A DNA stretch of 64,000 nt from assembly GCF_024448985.1 (NCBI RefSeq), contig NZ_JAMOII010000006.1:105132-169131 (forward strand), written 5' to 3'. Shown piece after piece: positions 1-10,563 of this stretch (its first letter is position 1; the number at the start of each line of letters is the position of its first letter). The notes below the pieces were generated by a model. That model searched no databases. It was not told the DNA's origin and saw nothing but the letters and a program-made list of their open reading frames with translations. The translations under genes were made by a program, and so were the position numbers. The DNA is from Stutzerimonas stutzeri. GTDB taxonomy: Bacteria; Pseudomonadota; Gammaproteobacteria; Pseudomonadales; Pseudomonadaceae.

Positions 1-747
1 ATCGGAACGATCAACGATATTGCTGCGATCGGTGAACTCACCCGCTCGCGCGGTGTGCTGTTCCATGTCGACGCCGCTCAGTCCACCGGCAAGGTGGAAA
101 TAGACCTGGAGAAGATGAAGGTCGACCTGATGTCCTTCTCCGCACACAAGACCTATGGCCCCAAAGGGGTCGGTGCGCTCTATGTTCGCCGCAAGCCACG
201 TGTGCGCCTCGAAGCGCAGATGCATGGTGGTGGCCATGAGCGCGGCATGCGCTCGGGCACACTGGCAGCACACCAGTCGGTGGGCATGGGCGAGGCGTTC
301 CGCATTGCCAGAGAGGAAATGGCTACCGAGAACGAGCGCATCACTCAGCTGCGTGACCGCTTCTTCAAGCAGGTCGAGCACCTGGAAGAGTTGTATGTAA
401 ACGGCAGCATGACGGCGCGGGTTCCGCACAACCTGAATCTGAGTTTCAACTACGTCGAGGGCGAGTCGCTGATCATGGCGCTCAAGGATCTGGCGGTTTC
501 CTCCGGCTCTGCCTGTACCTCTGCCTCACTGGAGCCGTCCTATGTGCTCCGCGCGCTGGGCCGCAACGACGAACTTGCGCACAGCTCGATCCGTTTTACT
601 TTCGGCCGCTTCACTACTGAAGAAGAAGTCGACTACGCCGCGCAGAAAGTCAGCGAGGCGGTTATCAAGTTGCGTGAGCTATCGCCCCTGTGGGACATGT
701 TCAAAGACGGCGTCGATATCTCGAAAGTCGAGTGGGCTGCCCACTGA
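1..747 (+). CDS. iscS: Cysteine desulfurase IscS (3' part; start lies left of the window)
   Basis: PLP enzyme that takes sulfur from cysteine and passes it to IscU for Fe-S cluster assembly. The reading frame is open from base 1, so about 248 C-terminal residues are present; the family has about 404. The PLP-binding region is visible as HVDAAQ followed by [12 protein letters not shown], whose lysine (codon 148-150) should carry the cofactor. The mobile sulfur-carrier cysteine sits in the loop [13 protein letters not shown]. It is followed 42 bases later by iscU, in the usual isc order. The upstream regulator iscR, if present, is outside the window. No truncation or frameshift is seen in the part available. 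Confidence 0.97.
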   Translation: MGTINDIAAIGELTRSRGVLFHVDAAQSTGKVEIDLEKMKVDLMSFSAHKTYGPKGVGALYVRRKPRVRLEAQMHGGGHERGMRSGTLAAHQSVGMGEAFRIAREEMATENERITQLRDRFFKQVEHLEELYVNGSMTARVPHNLNLSFNYVEGESLIMALKDLAVSSGSACTSASLEPSYVLRALGRNDELAHSSIRFTFGRFTTEEEVDYAAQKVSEAVIKLRELSPLWDMFKDGVDISKVEWAAH

Positions 748-789
748 TCCACCGAGCTCCGCATAGCCTGATTCAAAGAGGATTGCACC

Positions 790-1182
790 ATGGCATACAG
801 TGACAAGGTCATCGACCATTACGAAAACCCTCGCAATGTCGGCAAATTCGACGCTGAGGACCCATCCATCGGCACCGGCATGGTCGGTGCTCCGGCATGC
901 GGCGACGTGATGCGCCTGCAGATCAAAGTCAACGAGCAGGGCGTCATCGAGGATGCCAAGTTCAAGACCTATGGCTGTGGTTCGGCCATCGCTTCCAGCT
1001 CGCTGGCTACCGAGTGGATGAAGGGCAAGACGCTGGAAGAAGCAGAAACCATCAAGAACACTCAGTTGGCCGAAGAGCTGGCGCTGCCGCCGGTGAAGAT
1101 TCACTGCTCGGTACTGGCGGAAGATGCCATCAAGGCCGCCGTTCGCGACTATCGCGAGAAAAAAGGGTTGCCACAGGTCTAA
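790..1182 (+). CDS. iscU: Fe-S cluster scaffold protein IscU
   Basis: Scaffold on which the [2Fe-2S] cluster is built with sulfur from IscS, then released by the HscA/HscB chaperones. The 130-residue protein has the family length. The three cluster-ligand cysteines are at Cys37 (PACGD), Cys63 (YGCGSA) and Cys106 (HCSVLA). The LPPVK motif recognised by HscA is at 99-103. The start ATG is preceded by AAAGAGGA. It sits between iscS and iscA in the isc operon. Confidence 0.98.
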   Translation: MAYSDKVIDHYENPRNVGKFDAEDPSIGTGMVGAPACGDVMRLQIKVNEQGVIEDAKFKTYGCGSAIASSSLATEWMKGKTLEEAETIKNTQLAEELALPPVKIHCSVLAEDAIKAAVRDYREKKGLPQV

Positions 1183-1192
1183 GGAGGTATCG

Positions 1193-1516
1193 ATGGCTAT
1201 CAGCATGACAGCCGCTGCTGCCAATCACGTACGTCGCTCCCTCGAAGGGCGCGGCAAAGGGTTGGGCGTCCGATTGGGTGTGCGCACCACCGGGTGTTCC
1301 GGTCTGGCCTATGTGCTCGAGTTCGTTGACGAGGCGGCAGTAGAGGACTCGGTGTTCGACAGTCACGGCGTGAAGGTCATCATCGATCCGAAAAGTCTCG
1401 TGTACCTCGACGGCACAGAGCTCGACTTCGTTCGGGAAGGGCTGAACGAAGGCTTCAAGTTCAATAATCCCAACGTGCGCGGCGAATGCGGCTGCGGCGA
1501 GAGCTTCAACATCTGA
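1193..1516 (+). CDS. iscA: A-type Fe-S carrier IscA
   Basis: A-type carrier that receives clusters or iron and delivers them to apo-proteins. I chose the ATG at 1193 because AAGGAGG lies just upstream and the resulting 107-residue protein begins [10 protein letters not shown], as in the family; the open frame extends further upstream but into iscU. The three conserved cysteines are Cys35 (TTGCSG), Cys99 and Cys101 (GECGCGESF). It lies 10 bases after iscU and 7 bases before hscB. Confidence 0.97.
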   Translation: MAISMTAAAANHVRRSLEGRGKGLGVRLGVRTTGCSGLAYVLEFVDEAAVEDSVFDSHGVKVIIDPKSLVYLDGTELDFVREGLNEGFKFNNPNVRGECGCGESFNI

Positions 1517-1523
1517 GGACGCT

Positions 1524-2045
1524 GTGGGAACTCTCTGTCACTACGCGCTGTTCGAGTTGCAGCCGGCTTTCGATATTGATGTCGAGGCGCTCTCGTCCCG
1601 TTATCGCGAGCTTGCACGCAAGGTTCATCCGGATCGGTTCGCTGATGCTGGAGAGAAAGAGCAGCGTTACGCCATAGAGCGCTCGGCGAATCTGAACGAG
1701 GCCTATCAGACGTTGAAAAGCCCGTCGCGCCGGGCCCGTTATCTGCTGACGCTGGAGGGGCGAGATATGCCGCTTGAGGCTACCGTCCAAGATTCCGCCT
1801 TTCTGATGCAGCAGATGCAGTGGCGAGAAGAGCTCGAAGAGTTGTATGACGATGGGGATCTCGATGGCGTCGTGTCCTTCAAGGCTCGCCTGAAAGCCGC
1901 TCAGCAGCATCTCAATGATTCGTTCGCCCACATATGGCGCGATGAATCGCAGCGCGAGGAGGCGGAACGGCTGGTGCGCCGAATGCAGTTTCTCGACAAG
2001 CTGTCGCAGGAAGTGCGCCAGTTGGAAGAGCGCCTCGACGATTAA
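1524..2045 (+). CDS. hscB: Fe-S co-chaperone HscB (J-domain protein)
   Basis: J-domain co-chaperone that brings IscU to HscA and stimulates its ATPase. The 173 residues match the family length (about 171). The N-terminal J domain carries the HPD motif in KVHPDRFAD, and the C-terminal half is the helical IscU-binding domain. Translation appears to begin at GTG 1524, seven bases after the iscA stop. It is followed by hscA after 41 bases. Confidence 0.96.
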   Translation: MGTLCHYALFELQPAFDIDVEALSSRYRELARKVHPDRFADAGEKEQRYAIERSANLNEAYQTLKSPSRRARYLLTLEGRDMPLEATVQDSAFLMQQMQWREELEELYDDGDLDGVVSFKARLKAAQQHLNDSFAHIWRDESQREEAERLVRRMQFLDKLSQEVRQLEERLDD

Positions 2046-2086
2046 CCCCGCGTAGCGCCAGGCGCTGCGCCCGATATCAGACAGAC

Positions 2087-3949
2087 ATGGCCTTACTTCA
2101 GATAGCTGAACCCGGACAAAGCCCGCAGCCTCACCAGCGCCGCCTGGCAGTTGGCATCGATCTCGGAACCACCAATTCTCTCGTGGCGGCCCTGCGCAGT
2201 GGCGTTACTTCGCCACTGGCCGACGCCGACGGCGAGGTGATTCTGCCTTCCGCGGTGCGTTATCACGCTGATCGCGTTGAGGTGGGGCGCGCAGCTAAGG
2301 GGGCGGCCGCCAGTGACCCGTTGAATACCATTGTGTCGGTCAAGCGTCTGTTGGGCCGCGGTATAGGCGATGTGAAACAGCTCGGTGAGCAGTTGCCTTA
2401 TCGGTTCAGCGAAGGGCAATCGCAGATGCCGTTTATCGAGACGGTTCAGGGCGCTAAGAGTCCGGTTGAGGTATCTGCCGAAATTCTTCGCGCCTTGCGC
2501 GAGCGCGCTGAAGCCGTGCTGGGTGGCGAGCTGGTTGGCGCTGTGGTCACGGTTCCGGCGTATTTCGATGATGCGCAACGGCAAGCCACTAAAGACGCCG
2601 CGCGGCTGGCCAATCTCAATGTGCTGCGTTTACTCAACGAGCCGACCGCCGCTGCCGTTGCTTATGGTCTTGATCGCGAGGCCGAGGGCGTCGTGGCTAT
2701 CTATGATCTGGGTGGCGGGACCTTCGATATCTCTATTCTGCGCCTGACGAAAGGTGTGTTCGAGGTGCTGGCGACCGGGGGTGATACCGCGCTTGGCGGT
2801 GATGACTTCGACCATGCGGTCGCCGGCTGGATTCTCGCCCAGGCGGGGGCATCCGCGGATCTAGATCCAGGCGCGCAGCGCGCATTATTAAAAGTCGCCT
2901 GTGACACCAAGGAGCGGCTCAGCGATGCCGAGTCCGTCGAGGTGCGTTATGGCGGTTGGCAGGGCGTTCTGACGCGCGCGACCTTCAACGAGCTCATCGA
3001 TCCGATGATTGCTCGCAGCCTTAAGTCCTGCCGGCGCGCGTTACGGGATTCGGCTGTCGAGTTGGAAGATGTTCATGCTGTAGTCATGGTCGGCGGCTCC
3101 ACTCGGGTGCCGAGAGTCCGTGAACGGGTTGGCGAGATGTTCGGTCGAGATCCGCTGACCGATATCGATCCCGATCAGGTCGTTGCCATCGGCGCGGCGA
3201 TCCAGGCCGAAACCCTTGCAGGCAACAATCGTGATGGCGAGGAGCTTCTGCTGCTCGACGTGATCCCGTTGTCTCTGGGGCTGGAGACCATGGGTGGTCT
3301 GATGGAGAAGATTATCCCGCGCAACACCACGATCCCGGTTGCGCGTGCGCAGGAATTCACCACCTACAAGGATGGTCAGTCGGCCATGATGATTCACGTC
3401 CTGCAGGGGGAGCGCGAGCTGATCGCCGACTGCCGCTCGCTGGCTCGCTTCGAGTTGCGTGGCATACCTTCGATGGTGGCGGGCGCGGCGAAGATTCGCG
3501 TGACCTTTCAGGTCGATGCCGACGGGCTGCTCAGCGTATCGGCTCGTGAATTGGCATCCGGTGTCGAGTCGAGCATTCAGGTGAAGCCCTCGTATGGGCT
3601 GACCGATGGCGAAATCACCCGCATGCTGGAAGATTCTTTTAACAAGGCCGGCGAAGACAAGGCCGCTCGGGCGCTACGTGAACAGCTGGTCGATGCGCAG
3701 CGGCTGCTCGAGGCGGTCGACGCTGCCTTGGCTGCAGATGGCGACCGTCTGCTCAGCGATGAGGAGCGCGTCGCGATCGAATCGCAGATGCAGGCGCTGC
3801 GTGAGCTGCTTGATAGTCACGACGGCATTGCCATCGAGCGCCAAATCAAGCGCCTGAGCCAGATTACCGATGCCTTTGCCGCGCGCAGGCTAGATTCCAC
3901 CGTCAAGGCTGCACTGGCTGGACGGCGGCTTAACGATATCGAGGAATGA
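2087..3949 (+). CDS. hscA: Fe-S chaperone HscA (Hsp70 family)
   Basis: Specialised Hsp70 that uses ATP to release the cluster from IscU. The protein has 620 residues (E. coli about 616). The nucleotide-binding domain is recognisable from [13 protein letters not shown] near the N-terminus, the phosphate-2 region [11 protein letters not shown] and [11 protein letters not shown]; the substrate-binding domain follows. The short linker and the beta domain containing IPRNTTIPV are typical. Its stop codon lies in the RBS region of fdx, so the two are probably translated together. Confidence 0.97.
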   Translation: MALLQIAEPGQSPQPHQRRLAVGIDLGTTNSLVAALRSGVTSPLADADGEVILPSAVRYHADRVEVGRAAKGAAASDPLNTIVSVKRLLGRGIGDVKQLGEQLPYRFSEGQSQMPFIETVQGAKSPVEVSAEILRALRERAEAVLGGELVGAVVTVPAYFDDAQRQATKDAARLANLNVLRLLNEPTAAAVAYGLDREAEGVVAIYDLGGGTFDISILRLTKGVFEVLATGGDTALGGDDFDHAVAGWILAQAGASADLDPGAQRALLKVACDTKERLSDAESVEVRYGGWQGVLTRATFNELIDPMIARSLKSCRRALRDSAVELEDVHAVVMVGGSTRVPRVRERVGEMFGRDPLTDIDPDQVVAIGAAIQAETLAGNNRDGEELLLLDVIPLSLGLETMGGLMEKIIPRNTTIPVARAQEFTTYKDGQSAMMIHVLQGERELIADCRSLARFELRGIPSMVAGAAKIRVTFQVDADGLLSVSARELASGVESSIQVKPSYGLTDGEITRMLEDSFNKAGEDKAARALREQLVDAQRLLEAVDAALAADGDRLLSDEERVAIESQMQALRELLDSHDGIAIERQIKRLSQITDAFAARRLDSTVKAALAGRRLNDIEE

Positions 3950-3954
3950 CCCAG

Positions 3955-4293
3955 ATGCCGCAGATTGTTTTCCTGCCCCATGCCGATCATTGTCCGGAAG
4001 GGGCTGTGGTGGATGCGCAGCCCGGTGAAACGGTGCTCGATGCCGCGCTGCGAAACGGTATCGATATTGAGCATGCCTGTGAAAAATCCTGTGCATGTAC
4101 CACCTGCCACGTTGTGATCCGTGAAGGATTTGCCTCTCTGGAAGCTTCCGATGAGCTGGAAGACGACATGCTGGACAAGGCCTGGGGACTCGAGCCCAAC
4201 TCTCGGCTGTCCTGTCAGGCCGCCGTTGCGGATGCCGATCTGGTGGTCGAGATTCCGAAGTACACCATCAATCAAGTTTCCGAAGGCCATTGA
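3955..4293 (+). CDS. fdx: [2Fe-2S] ferredoxin of the isc operon
   Basis: Electron carrier for Fe-S assembly. Two in-frame ATGs exist, at 3946 and 3955. I prefer 3955: GAGGA (3941-3945) directly abuts the first ATG but is 9 bases from the second, and the 112-residue product then has ligands at Cys42, Cys48, Cys51 and Cys87, the same numbering as the E. coli isc ferredoxin. An additional Cys46 is present, as in the family. The gene follows hscA immediately and precedes iscX by 14 bases. Confidence 0.95.
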   Translation: MPQIVFLPHADHCPEGAVVDAQPGETVLDAALRNGIDIEHACEKSCACTTCHVVIREGFASLEASDELEDDMLDKAWGLEPNSRLSCQAAVADADLVVEIPKYTINQVSEGH

Positions 4294-4307
4294 AGGCGAG
4301 GTGAACC

Positions 4308-4505
4308 ATGGCGCTTAAATGGGCCGATGTGCTGGACATCGCAATCGAACTGGCCGAATGCAAACCGGATGTGGATCCTCGCTATGTGAATTTCGTCGAG
4401 CTGCATCGTTGGGTGGTTGAGCTGCCGGATTTCTCGGACGATCCGAATCGCGGTGGCGAGAAGGTGCTCGAAGCCATACAGGCTGCCTGGATCGAAGAAA
4501 TCTAG
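4308..4505 (+). CDS. iscX: IscX (YfhJ), small acidic isc operon protein
   Basis: Small acidic protein of 65 residues that binds IscS and is thought to act as an iron donor or regulator of the desulfurase. The sequence has the family signature: MALKWADVLDIAIELAE at the start, then DVDPRYVNFVELHRWV and PDFSDDP. It closes the isc operon; the next gene, ndk, lies 229 bases downstream behind its own promoter. Confidence 0.95.
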   Translation: MALKWADVLDIAIELAECKPDVDPRYVNFVELHRWVVELPDFSDDPNRGGEKVLEAIQAAWIEEI

Positions 4506-4535
4506 ATCAGCAGCAGTTGCAAGCTTTTGGGTAAG

Positions 4536-4591
4536 GTAGGCTCCAGCCACACCGACAGGGCTCTGGTGGGCTGAAGCCCAACCTACGGTGC
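4536..4591. repeat. Intergenic palindromic repeat, GTAGGGTGGGC family, diverged copy A
   Basis: The stretch runs from GTAGGCTCCAGCC to GGGCTGAAGCCCAACCTACGGTGC. The right half is almost identical to the right half of the copy at 20938-21002, while the left arm is degenerate. It lies between iscX and ndk. It resembles a small mobile or REP-like intergenic repeat; it might also help terminate isc transcription, which is inference. Confidence 0.7.
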
Positions 4592-4655
4592 TTGAGGCGT
4601 CCGTTTGGCATTCAAGCTTCCAGCGCTGTTATCGTCTTCCGCTCCTCCAGCGCTC

Positions 4656-4693
4656 TTATATTTTCCTTCCCGACCCGCGTATAATTCGCGGGT
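4656..4693 (+). promoter_or_regulatory. Probable ndk promoter, -10 box inside a perfect palindrome
   Basis: A consensus -10 hexamer TATAAT is at 4680-4685, with a weak upstream TTATAT-like -35 near 4656. The -10 is enclosed by the perfect 7-bp inverted repeat ACCCGCG (4673-4679) and CGCGGGT (4687-4693). The ndk start codon is about 50 bases downstream, with GGAGTTTTCAA as ribosome-binding region. Confidence 0.6.
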
Positions 4694-4734
4694 TTACTCG
4701 TTTGCTTTAACCTGTCGATTTCTGGAGTTTTCAA

Positions 4735-5166
4735 ATGGCCCTGCAACGCACTTTTTCCATCATCAAGCCTGACGCTGTCGCCAAGAACGTAATCGGTGAA
4801 ATCACCTCCCGTTTTGAGAAGGCTGGTCTGCGCGTCGTCGCTTCGAAGATGGTCCAACTGTCCGAGCGTGAAGCTGGCGGTTTCTATGCCGAGCACAGCG
4901 AGCGTGGCTTCTTCAAGGATTTGGTTGCTTTCATGGTTTCCGGCCCTGTCATCGTTCAGGTGCTGGAAGGTGAAGACGCCATCGCCAAGAACCGTGAGCT
5001 GATGGGTGCCACCAACCCGAAGGAAGCCGCTCCGGGCACTATCCGCGCAGATTTCGCTGTCTCCATCGACGAGAACGCCGTTCACGGTTCTGACTCCGAA
5101 GCGTCCGCTGCTCGCGAAATCGCCTATTTCTTCTCCGCCACCGAAGTGTGTGCCCGCATTCGCTGA
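4735..5166 (+). CDS. ndk: Nucleoside diphosphate kinase
   Basis: Transfers the gamma phosphate from ATP to nucleoside diphosphates through a phospho-histidine. The 143-residue length is standard. The catalytic histidine is His117 in NAVHGSDS, and the N-terminal [10 protein letters not shown] is characteristic. It begins a run of conserved genes (rlmN, pilF, rodZ, ispG, hisS) and is only 20 bases from rlmN. Confidence 0.98.
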   Translation: MALQRTFSIIKPDAVAKNVIGEITSRFEKAGLRVVASKMVQLSEREAGGFYAEHSERGFFKDLVAFMVSGPVIVQVLEGEDAIAKNRELMGATNPKEAAPGTIRADFAVSIDENAVHGSDSEASAAREIAYFFSATEVCARIR

Positions 5167-5186
5167 TCAGGCGAAGGTGAATTCAA

Positions 5187-6335
5187 ATGACTGTTACGAC
5201 CGGTAAAGTAAACCTGCTGGGGCTGACCCAGCCTCAGTTGGAAAGCTTCTTCGATTCAATTGGGGAGAAGCGCTTCCGTGCCGGTCAGGTCATGAAGTGG
5301 ATTCACCACTTTGGCGTCGATGATTTCGACGCCATGAGCAATATCGGCAAGGCCCTGCGCGAAAAGCTCAAGGCCTCTGCCGAGATACGCGGCCCGGAAA
5401 TCGTCAGCGAGGACATTTCCAGCGATGGCACCCGCAAGTGGGTGGTTCGCGTCGCCTCGGGCAGTTGTGTCGAAACCGTATACATTCCGCAGAACGGGCG
5501 GGGCACGCTGTGCGTCTCTTCGCAGGCTGGCTGCGCGCTGGACTGCAGTTTCTGCTCTACCGGCAAACAAGGTTTCAACAGCAACCTCACGGCCGCCGAG
5601 GTGATCGGTCAGGTGTGGATTGCTAACAAGTCGTTCGGCACCATACCGGCGAAAGTCGATCGCGCCATCACTAACGTGGTGATGATGGGCATGGGCGAGC
5701 CTTTGCTGAACTTCGACAACGTCGTCGCCGCCATGCAGATCATGATGGATGATCTGGGATATGGCATTTCCAAGCGCAAGGTGACGCTCTCGACATCTGG
5801 TGTCGTACCGATGATCGATGAACTCTCCAAAGTCATCGACGTGTCGCTGGCGCTGTCGCTGCATGCGCCGAACGATGCGCTGCGTGACCAGTTGGTGCCT
5901 ATCAACAAGAAGTACCCATTGGAGATGCTGCTTGCTGCTTGCCAGCGCTATATCTCGAATCTGGGTGAGAAGCGCGTGCTCACCATCGAGTACACGCTTT
6001 TGCAAGGTGTCAACGATCAGCCCGAGCATGCCGAGCAAATGATCGCGTTGCTGGCGAAAATCCCCTGCAAGATCAATTTGATCCCTTTCAACCCCTTCCC
6101 GCATTCCGGATATGAGAGGCCGAGCAACAACGCCATCCGCCGTTTCCAGGACATCCTGCATAAAGCTGGGCACAATGTAACGGTGCGTACCACTCGCGGC
6201 GAAGATATCGATGCAGCCTGCGGCCAGCTGGTGGGTCAGGTGATGGATCGGACGCGTCGTAGCGAGCGCTATATCGCGGTGCGCGAGTTGCAATCCGAGC
6301 CAGTGACGGCGTCCGTTGCTTCCAACCGTTCCTGA
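5187..6335 (+). CDS. rlmN: Dual-specificity rRNA/tRNA adenine C2-methyltransferase RlmN
   Basis: Radical-SAM enzyme that methylates C2 of A2503 in 23S rRNA and A37 in certain tRNAs. The protein has 382 residues. The radical-SAM cysteines are Cys116, Cys120 and Cys123 in [13 protein letters not shown]-terminal cysteine at 345 (DAACGQL) fits the resolving cysteine of the family, and GMGEPLLN is the SAM-binding region. It lies between ndk and pilF, the usual pseudomonad order. Confidence 0.97.
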   Translation: MTVTTGKVNLLGLTQPQLESFFDSIGEKRFRAGQVMKWIHHFGVDDFDAMSNIGKALREKLKASAEIRGPEIVSEDISSDGTRKWVVRVASGSCVETVYIPQNGRGTLCVSSQAGCALDCSFCSTGKQGFNSNLTAAEVIGQVWIANKSFGTIPAKVDRAITNVVMMGMGEPLLNFDNVVAAMQIMMDDLGYGISKRKVTLSTSGVVPMIDELSKVIDVSLALSLHAPNDALRDQLVPINKKYPLEMLLAACQRYISNLGEKRVLTIEYTLLQGVNDQPEHAEQMIALLAKIPCKINLIPFNPFPHSGYERPSNNAIRRFQDILHKAGHNVTVRTTRGEDIDAACGQLVGQVMDRTRRSERYIAVRELQSEPVTASVASNRS

Positions 6336-6351
6336 GGAGGGGATATTGCTG

Positions 6352-7110
6352 ATGACCGTGCGCGTTGCGCTGCTGTTTGTCTTTGCCGGCTTCATGGCTG
6401 GCTGTGTATCTTCCGGGACGGGTAATCCGTTGCAAACCTCTGAAGGGCGCAACGAAGCGCGAGATGCCTATATTCAGCTTGGCATCGGCTATTTGCAGCA
6501 AGGTGAAGGCTCGCGTGCCAAGACGCCGCTGCGTAAGGCGCTCGAGCTGGATCCAGGTAGTGCGGACGCCCATGCGGCGCTGGCTCTCGTATTTCAGAAC
6601 GAGATGGAATACCAGTTGGCCGACGAGCATTACCGTAAGGCACTATCCAGCCGCAACGATGCACGTATCCTGAACAACTACGGCAGTTTCCTGTTCGAGC
6701 AGAAGCGTTATCAAGAAGCCATGGAGCGTTTTGCGAAAGCGTCCGAGGATAACCTCTACCCCGAGCGCTCGCATGTCTTCCAGAACATGGGCATGACTGC
6801 GCTGAAGCTCGGCCAGCGCGAGCAGGCCGAAGCCTATTTCACCCGCGCTCTTCGCCTCGACAGCCGTCAGCCACGGGCTCTTCTCGAACTTGCACTATTG
6901 GCCTACGAGGCCCAGCAGTACGTGCCGGCAAAACGTTATTACGACGGATTCAGTAGTCTTTCCGAGCAAAACGCCCGCAGTTTGCTGCTGGGTATTCGTC
7001 TGGCAAGGATTCATCAGGACCGGGATCAGGCAGCAAGCCTCGGCCTGCAACTCAAGCGCCTGTACCCAGGTACGCCTGAATATCAACAGTTTCTTTCGGA
7101 GCAACGATGA
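6352..7110 (+). CDS. pilF: Type IV pilus pilotin lipoprotein PilF (PilW)
   Basis: TPR lipoprotein needed for outer-membrane insertion and multimerisation of the PilQ secretin. I chose ATG 6352, which gives 252 residues starting with a short lipoprotein signal ending in the lipobox FMAGC; the longer frame from 6316 would add 12 residues before the signal. The body is a series of TPR helices from about residue 35 to 230. A strong AGGAGG lies 11 bases upstream; TTG 6346 is an alternative start. The 3' end overlaps rodZ by 4 bases. Confidence 0.93.
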   Translation: MTVRVALLFVFAGFMAGCVSSGTGNPLQTSEGRNEARDAYIQLGIGYLQQGEGSRAKTPLRKALELDPGSADAHAALALVFQNEMEYQLADEHYRKALSSRNDARILNNYGSFLFEQKRYQEAMERFAKASEDNLYPERSHVFQNMGMTALKLGQREQAEAYFTRALRLDSRQPRALLELALLAYEAQQYVPAKRYYDGFSSLSEQNARSLLLGIRLARIHQDRDQAASLGLQLKRLYPGTPEYQQFLSEQR

Positions 7111-8111
7111 TAGCGCCACATTCAGAAGCCGCTGCCCCGACACTGGCCAACCCAGGCGAGACGCTCCGCGCCGCGCGGGAAAGCAAGGACTGGTCGCTTT
7201 CTTCGGTGGCGAAGCAGCTCAATCTGTCGGAGCGCTCGCTCATCCAGATCGAGGCCGGTGATTTCAGTCAGCTGCCTGGCCATACTTTTGCGCGCGGCTA
7301 CGTTCGGGCATATGCCAAGCTCCTGGGGCTGGATCAGGCTCTGTTAGTGCAGCAGTTCGATCAGCATACTGGTACGGATGCGAGTGGTAGCAGCGTCAAC
7401 AGCCTGGGTCACATTGATCAGCCCGTGCGCTTGTCGCGCAGCATGGTGCGCTTCTTCACGTTTCTTCTGACGCTTGTAATTGGCGCCGGCGCTTTTTTCT
7501 GGTGGCAGGACCGATCGGCTCGTAACGAGTCCGGCCCATCGGTCACGGCACTGGAGCGGATCGAGGTCGAGGCGGCCGACGGTACCACTGAGATTCATTT
7601 GCTGGATCGAGCCGAGGATCCGGTTGAGCTTGCTATCGACGAGCCGACCGATTCAGTGCCGCCTACGGTGAGTGACCAAGGGCAAAGCTCTGAAACTGTA
7701 ACCCTCGCGTCGGACCAGCAGCCGGCAGCCGAGATGCCTGCCGAGATGCCTATTGAAGCACCTGCGGAGCAGGGCGAGCCTGTTTCTTCCGCTGAAGTAT
7801 CCGCGGCGCCTGCCCAATCAGCCGATGTTGCAGTGGCTCCAGTGGCCGAAGCGGAGTCGATCGTGCCGGGAGAAGGCCGCCTGACGCTTGAGTACACCGC
7901 TGACTGCTGGACCCGAGTAACCGATGCGAACGGCAAGGTACTTTACAGCGGGTTGGAAAAGGCTGGCAGCAGTCGCACTTTGGTTGGCGAGACCCCGCTG
8001 GACCTGCACCTGGGCTTTGCCTCCGGTGTGCAAGTCAGCTTCAACGGGGAAGCCGTCAATCTTTCTGGCAAAACGCGTGGCGAGACCGCGCGCCTCAAGC
8101 TCGGACCGTAA
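7107..8111 (+). CDS. rodZ: Cytoskeletal/shape protein RodZ
   Basis: Bitopic membrane protein that links MreB filaments to the cell-wall elongation machinery. Domains in order: an Xre-type helix-turn-helix at about residues 15-80 ([14 protein letters not shown] ... [14 protein letters not shown]), one transmembrane helix at about 112-133 ([18 protein letters not shown]), a long Ala/Pro/Glu-rich periplasmic linker with repeated PAEMP units, and a C-terminal beta domain (DUF4115) from about 250. The start ATG overlaps the pilF stop, implying coupling. Confidence 0.93.
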   Translation: MIAPHSEAAAPTLANPGETLRAARESKDWSLSSVAKQLNLSERSLIQIEAGDFSQLPGHTFARGYVRAYAKLLGLDQALLVQQFDQHTGTDASGSSVNSLGHIDQPVRLSRSMVRFFTFLLTLVIGAGAFFWWQDRSARNESGPSVTALERIEVEAADGTTEIHLLDRAEDPVELAIDEPTDSVPPTVSDQGQSSETVTLASDQQPAAEMPAEMPIEAPAEQGEPVSSAEVSAAPAQSADVAVAPVAEAESIVPGEGRLTLEYTADCWTRVTDANGKVLYSGLEKAGSSRTLVGETPLDLHLGFASGVQVSFNGEAVNLSGKTRGETARLKLGP

Positions 8112-8113
8112 TT

Positions 8114-9226
8114 ATGCACAGTGAATCCCCCATCAAGCGCCGCCACACCCGAAAGATTTGGGTTGGCGGCGTACCGGTCGGTGGCGACGCGCCTATCGCC
8201 GTGCAGAGTATGACCAATACCGAAACCTGCGACGTCGACGCGACTGTCGCACAGATCCAGCGGCTGCAGGATGCGGGTGCGGACATCGTTCGGGTCTCCG
8301 TGCCCTCGATGGATGCGGCTGAGGCGTTCGGCAAGATCAAGCAGCGCGTCGGTTTGCCGCTGGTGGCAGACATCCATTTCGACTATCAGATTGCCCTGCG
8401 GGTCGCTGAGCTTGGCGTCGACTGCCTGCGCATCAACCCCGGCAACATCGGTCGGGAAGATCGTGTGCGGGCCGTGGTCGAAGCCGCACGCGACCGCGGA
8501 ATCCCGATCCGCATTGGCGTTAATGCCGGGTCGCTGGAAAAAGACCTGCAGAAAAAATACGGCGAGCCGACACCCGAGGCATTGGTGGAATCGGCTTTGC
8601 GCCATGTCGAGCATCTCGACCGGCTGAACTTCCCAGACTTCAAGGTCAGCGTAAAGGCTTCCGATGTGTTCATGGCCGTTGCCGCGTACCGGCTGCTGGC
8701 AGACAAGATCGAGCAGCCGTTGCACCTGGGCATCACTGAAGCAGGTGGCTTGCGCTCCGGGACGGTGAAGTCTGCGGTAGGGCTGGGCATGCTGCTGGCC
8801 GAAGGCATCGGCGACACCATCCGTATTTCGCTTGCGGCCGACCCGGTGGAAGAAATCAAGGTCGGTTTCGATATCCTCAAATCGCTGCGTCTGCGTTCGC
8901 GTGGCATCAACTTCATCGCCTGCCCGAGCTGCTCGCGGCAGAACTTCGATGTGGTCAAGACCATGAACGAACTCGAAGGGCGGTTGGACGATTTGCTGGT
9001 GCCGATGGACGTGGCGGTGATTGGTTGCGTCGTGAACGGTCCCGGAGAAGCCAAGGAAGCGCATATCGGTCTGACCGGCGGCACGCCCAACAACCTCATC
9101 TATATCGACGGCAAGCCGGCGCAGAAGCTGAACAACGAAAATCTGGTCGACGAGTTGGAACAGCTGATTCGTCGCAAGGCCAGCGAGAAGGCCGAGGCCG
9201 ACGCCGCTCTGATTGTGCGTGGCTGA
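8114..9226 (+). CDS. ispG: 4-hydroxy-3-methylbut-2-enyl-diphosphate synthase IspG (GcpE)
   Basis: [4Fe-4S] enzyme that converts MEcPP to HMBPP in the non-mevalonate isoprenoid pathway. The 370-residue protein shows the TIM-barrel N-terminal domain ([24 protein letters not shown]) and the C-terminal cluster ligands in [10 protein letters not shown] and [12 protein letters not shown]. It starts two bases after rodZ and is followed by hisS after 13 bases. Confidence 0.97.
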   Translation: MHSESPIKRRHTRKIWVGGVPVGGDAPIAVQSMTNTETCDVDATVAQIQRLQDAGADIVRVSVPSMDAAEAFGKIKQRVGLPLVADIHFDYQIALRVAELGVDCLRINPGNIGREDRVRAVVEAARDRGIPIRIGVNAGSLEKDLQKKYGEPTPEALVESALRHVEHLDRLNFPDFKVSVKASDVFMAVAAYRLLADKIEQPLHLGITEAGGLRSGTVKSAVGLGMLLAEGIGDTIRISLAADPVEEIKVGFDILKSLRLRSRGINFIACPSCSRQNFDVVKTMNELEGRLDDLLVPMDVAVIGCVVNGPGEAKEAHIGLTGGTPNNLIYIDGKPAQKLNNENLVDELEQLIRRKASEKAEADAALIVRG

Positions 9227-9239
9227 TTAAGGAACCGAA

Positions 9240-10523
9240 TTGAGCAAGTCCCTGCAAGCCATTCGTGGCATGAACGATATTCTGCCGGCGCAGACGCCGG
9301 TGTGGCGCTATCTGGAATCGACCTTTGCGCGTCTGCTCGACAGCTATGGTTACAGCGAGATCCGCCTGCCCATCCTCGAGTTCACCGACCTGTTCGCCCG
9401 CGGCATCGGCGAGGGAACCGATGTGGTCGATAAGGAGATGTACACCTTCCTCGATCGTAACGAAGAGTCGCTGACCCTGCGCCCCGAGGGCACGGCCGGC
9501 TGCGTCCGCGCCGTGCTCGAACATGGCATGACCGGTGGCGGTCAGGTACAGAAACTCTGGTATGCCGGTCCGATGTTCCGTTATGAGAAGCCGCAGAAGG
9601 GCCGCTATCGTCAGTTCCACCAGATTGGCGTGGAGGTGTTCAATCAGCCCGGCCCCGACGTCGATGCCGAATTGATCGTACTCACGGCCCGACTGTGGAA
9701 GAAGCTCGGCATGTCCGATGCGGTCACGCTGCAGCTGAACAGCCTGGGCTCCAGCGAGGCGCGCGCAACCTATCGAGATGCCCTTGTCGCTTATCTGCAG
9801 CAGCATTTCGAACAGCTAGACGAAGACAGCCAGCGCCGTTTGACCAGTAATCCCTTGCGCATTCTGGATAGCAAGAACGCTCAGACTCAGGCTTTGCTGG
9901 CTGATGCGCCGACATTGCATGACTACCTGGACGACGAGTCGCGTATTCATTTCGAAGGGCTCAAGGCCCGCCTCGAAGCGGCAGGAATCGCCTATGAGAT
10001 CAATCCGAAGCTTGTCCGTGGCCTGGATTACTACGGCCGCACCGTATTCGAGTGGGTGACCGATAAACTGGGGTCGCAAGGCACGGTGTGTGCGGGTGGC
10101 CGCTACGACGGCCTGGTCAGCCAGTTTGGCGGTAAGCCAACGCCGGGCGTGGGCTTTGCAATGGGTATCGAGCGCCTGGTGCTGCTGCTGGAAACGCTTG
10201 AGCTGGTCCCGGAAGAGCTCAACCAGCCGGCGCACGCATTCATCTGTGCGTTCGGCGGGCCGGCGGAGCTTGCGGCACTGGCCCTGGCCGAACGCCTTCG
10301 TGACGCTTTGCCTGGTCTTCGTCTGCTGGTCAACGCCGGCGGCGGCAGCTTCAAAAGTCAGTTCAAGAAGGCTGACAAGAGCGGGGCACGTTTCGCGCTG
10401 ATTCTGGGTGACGACGAACTGGCCGCGCGCGTGGTAGGTTGCAAGCCGCTGCGCGACGACAGCGAACAACAAAGCATTGCCTGGGATGCTCTACCCGAGC
10501 GTCTGGCTGCCTGTCTCGATTGA
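9240..10523 (+). CDS. hisS: Histidine--tRNA ligase
   Basis: Class II aminoacyl-tRNA synthetase for histidine, 427 residues. Motif 2 is around [18 protein letters not shown], the histidine-specific loop is [14 protein letters not shown], and motif 3 is [15 protein letters not shown]; the C-terminal anticodon-binding domain follows. The start is TTG at 9240, preceded by AAGGAA, giving [16 protein letters not shown], the expected N-terminus. Confidence 0.97.
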   Translation: MSKSLQAIRGMNDILPAQTPVWRYLESTFARLLDSYGYSEIRLPILEFTDLFARGIGEGTDVVDKEMYTFLDRNEESLTLRPEGTAGCVRAVLEHGMTGGGQVQKLWYAGPMFRYEKPQKGRYRQFHQIGVEVFNQPGPDVDAELIVLTARLWKKLGMSDAVTLQLNSLGSSEARATYRDALVAYLQQHFEQLDEDSQRRLTSNPLRILDSKNAQTQALLADAPTLHDYLDDESRIHFEGLKARLEAAGIAYEINPKLVRGLDYYGRTVFEWVTDKLGSQGTVCAGGRYDGLVSQFGGKPTPGVGFAMGIERLVLLLETLELVPEELNQPAHAFICAFGGPAELAALALAERLRDALPGLRLLVNAGGGSFKSQFKKADKSGARFALILGDDELAARVVGCKPLRDDSEQQSIAWDALPERLAACLD

Positions 10524-10563
10524 TCGGACAGGTCTGAATTCAGCGATTGAAAGGAGTGACGGT

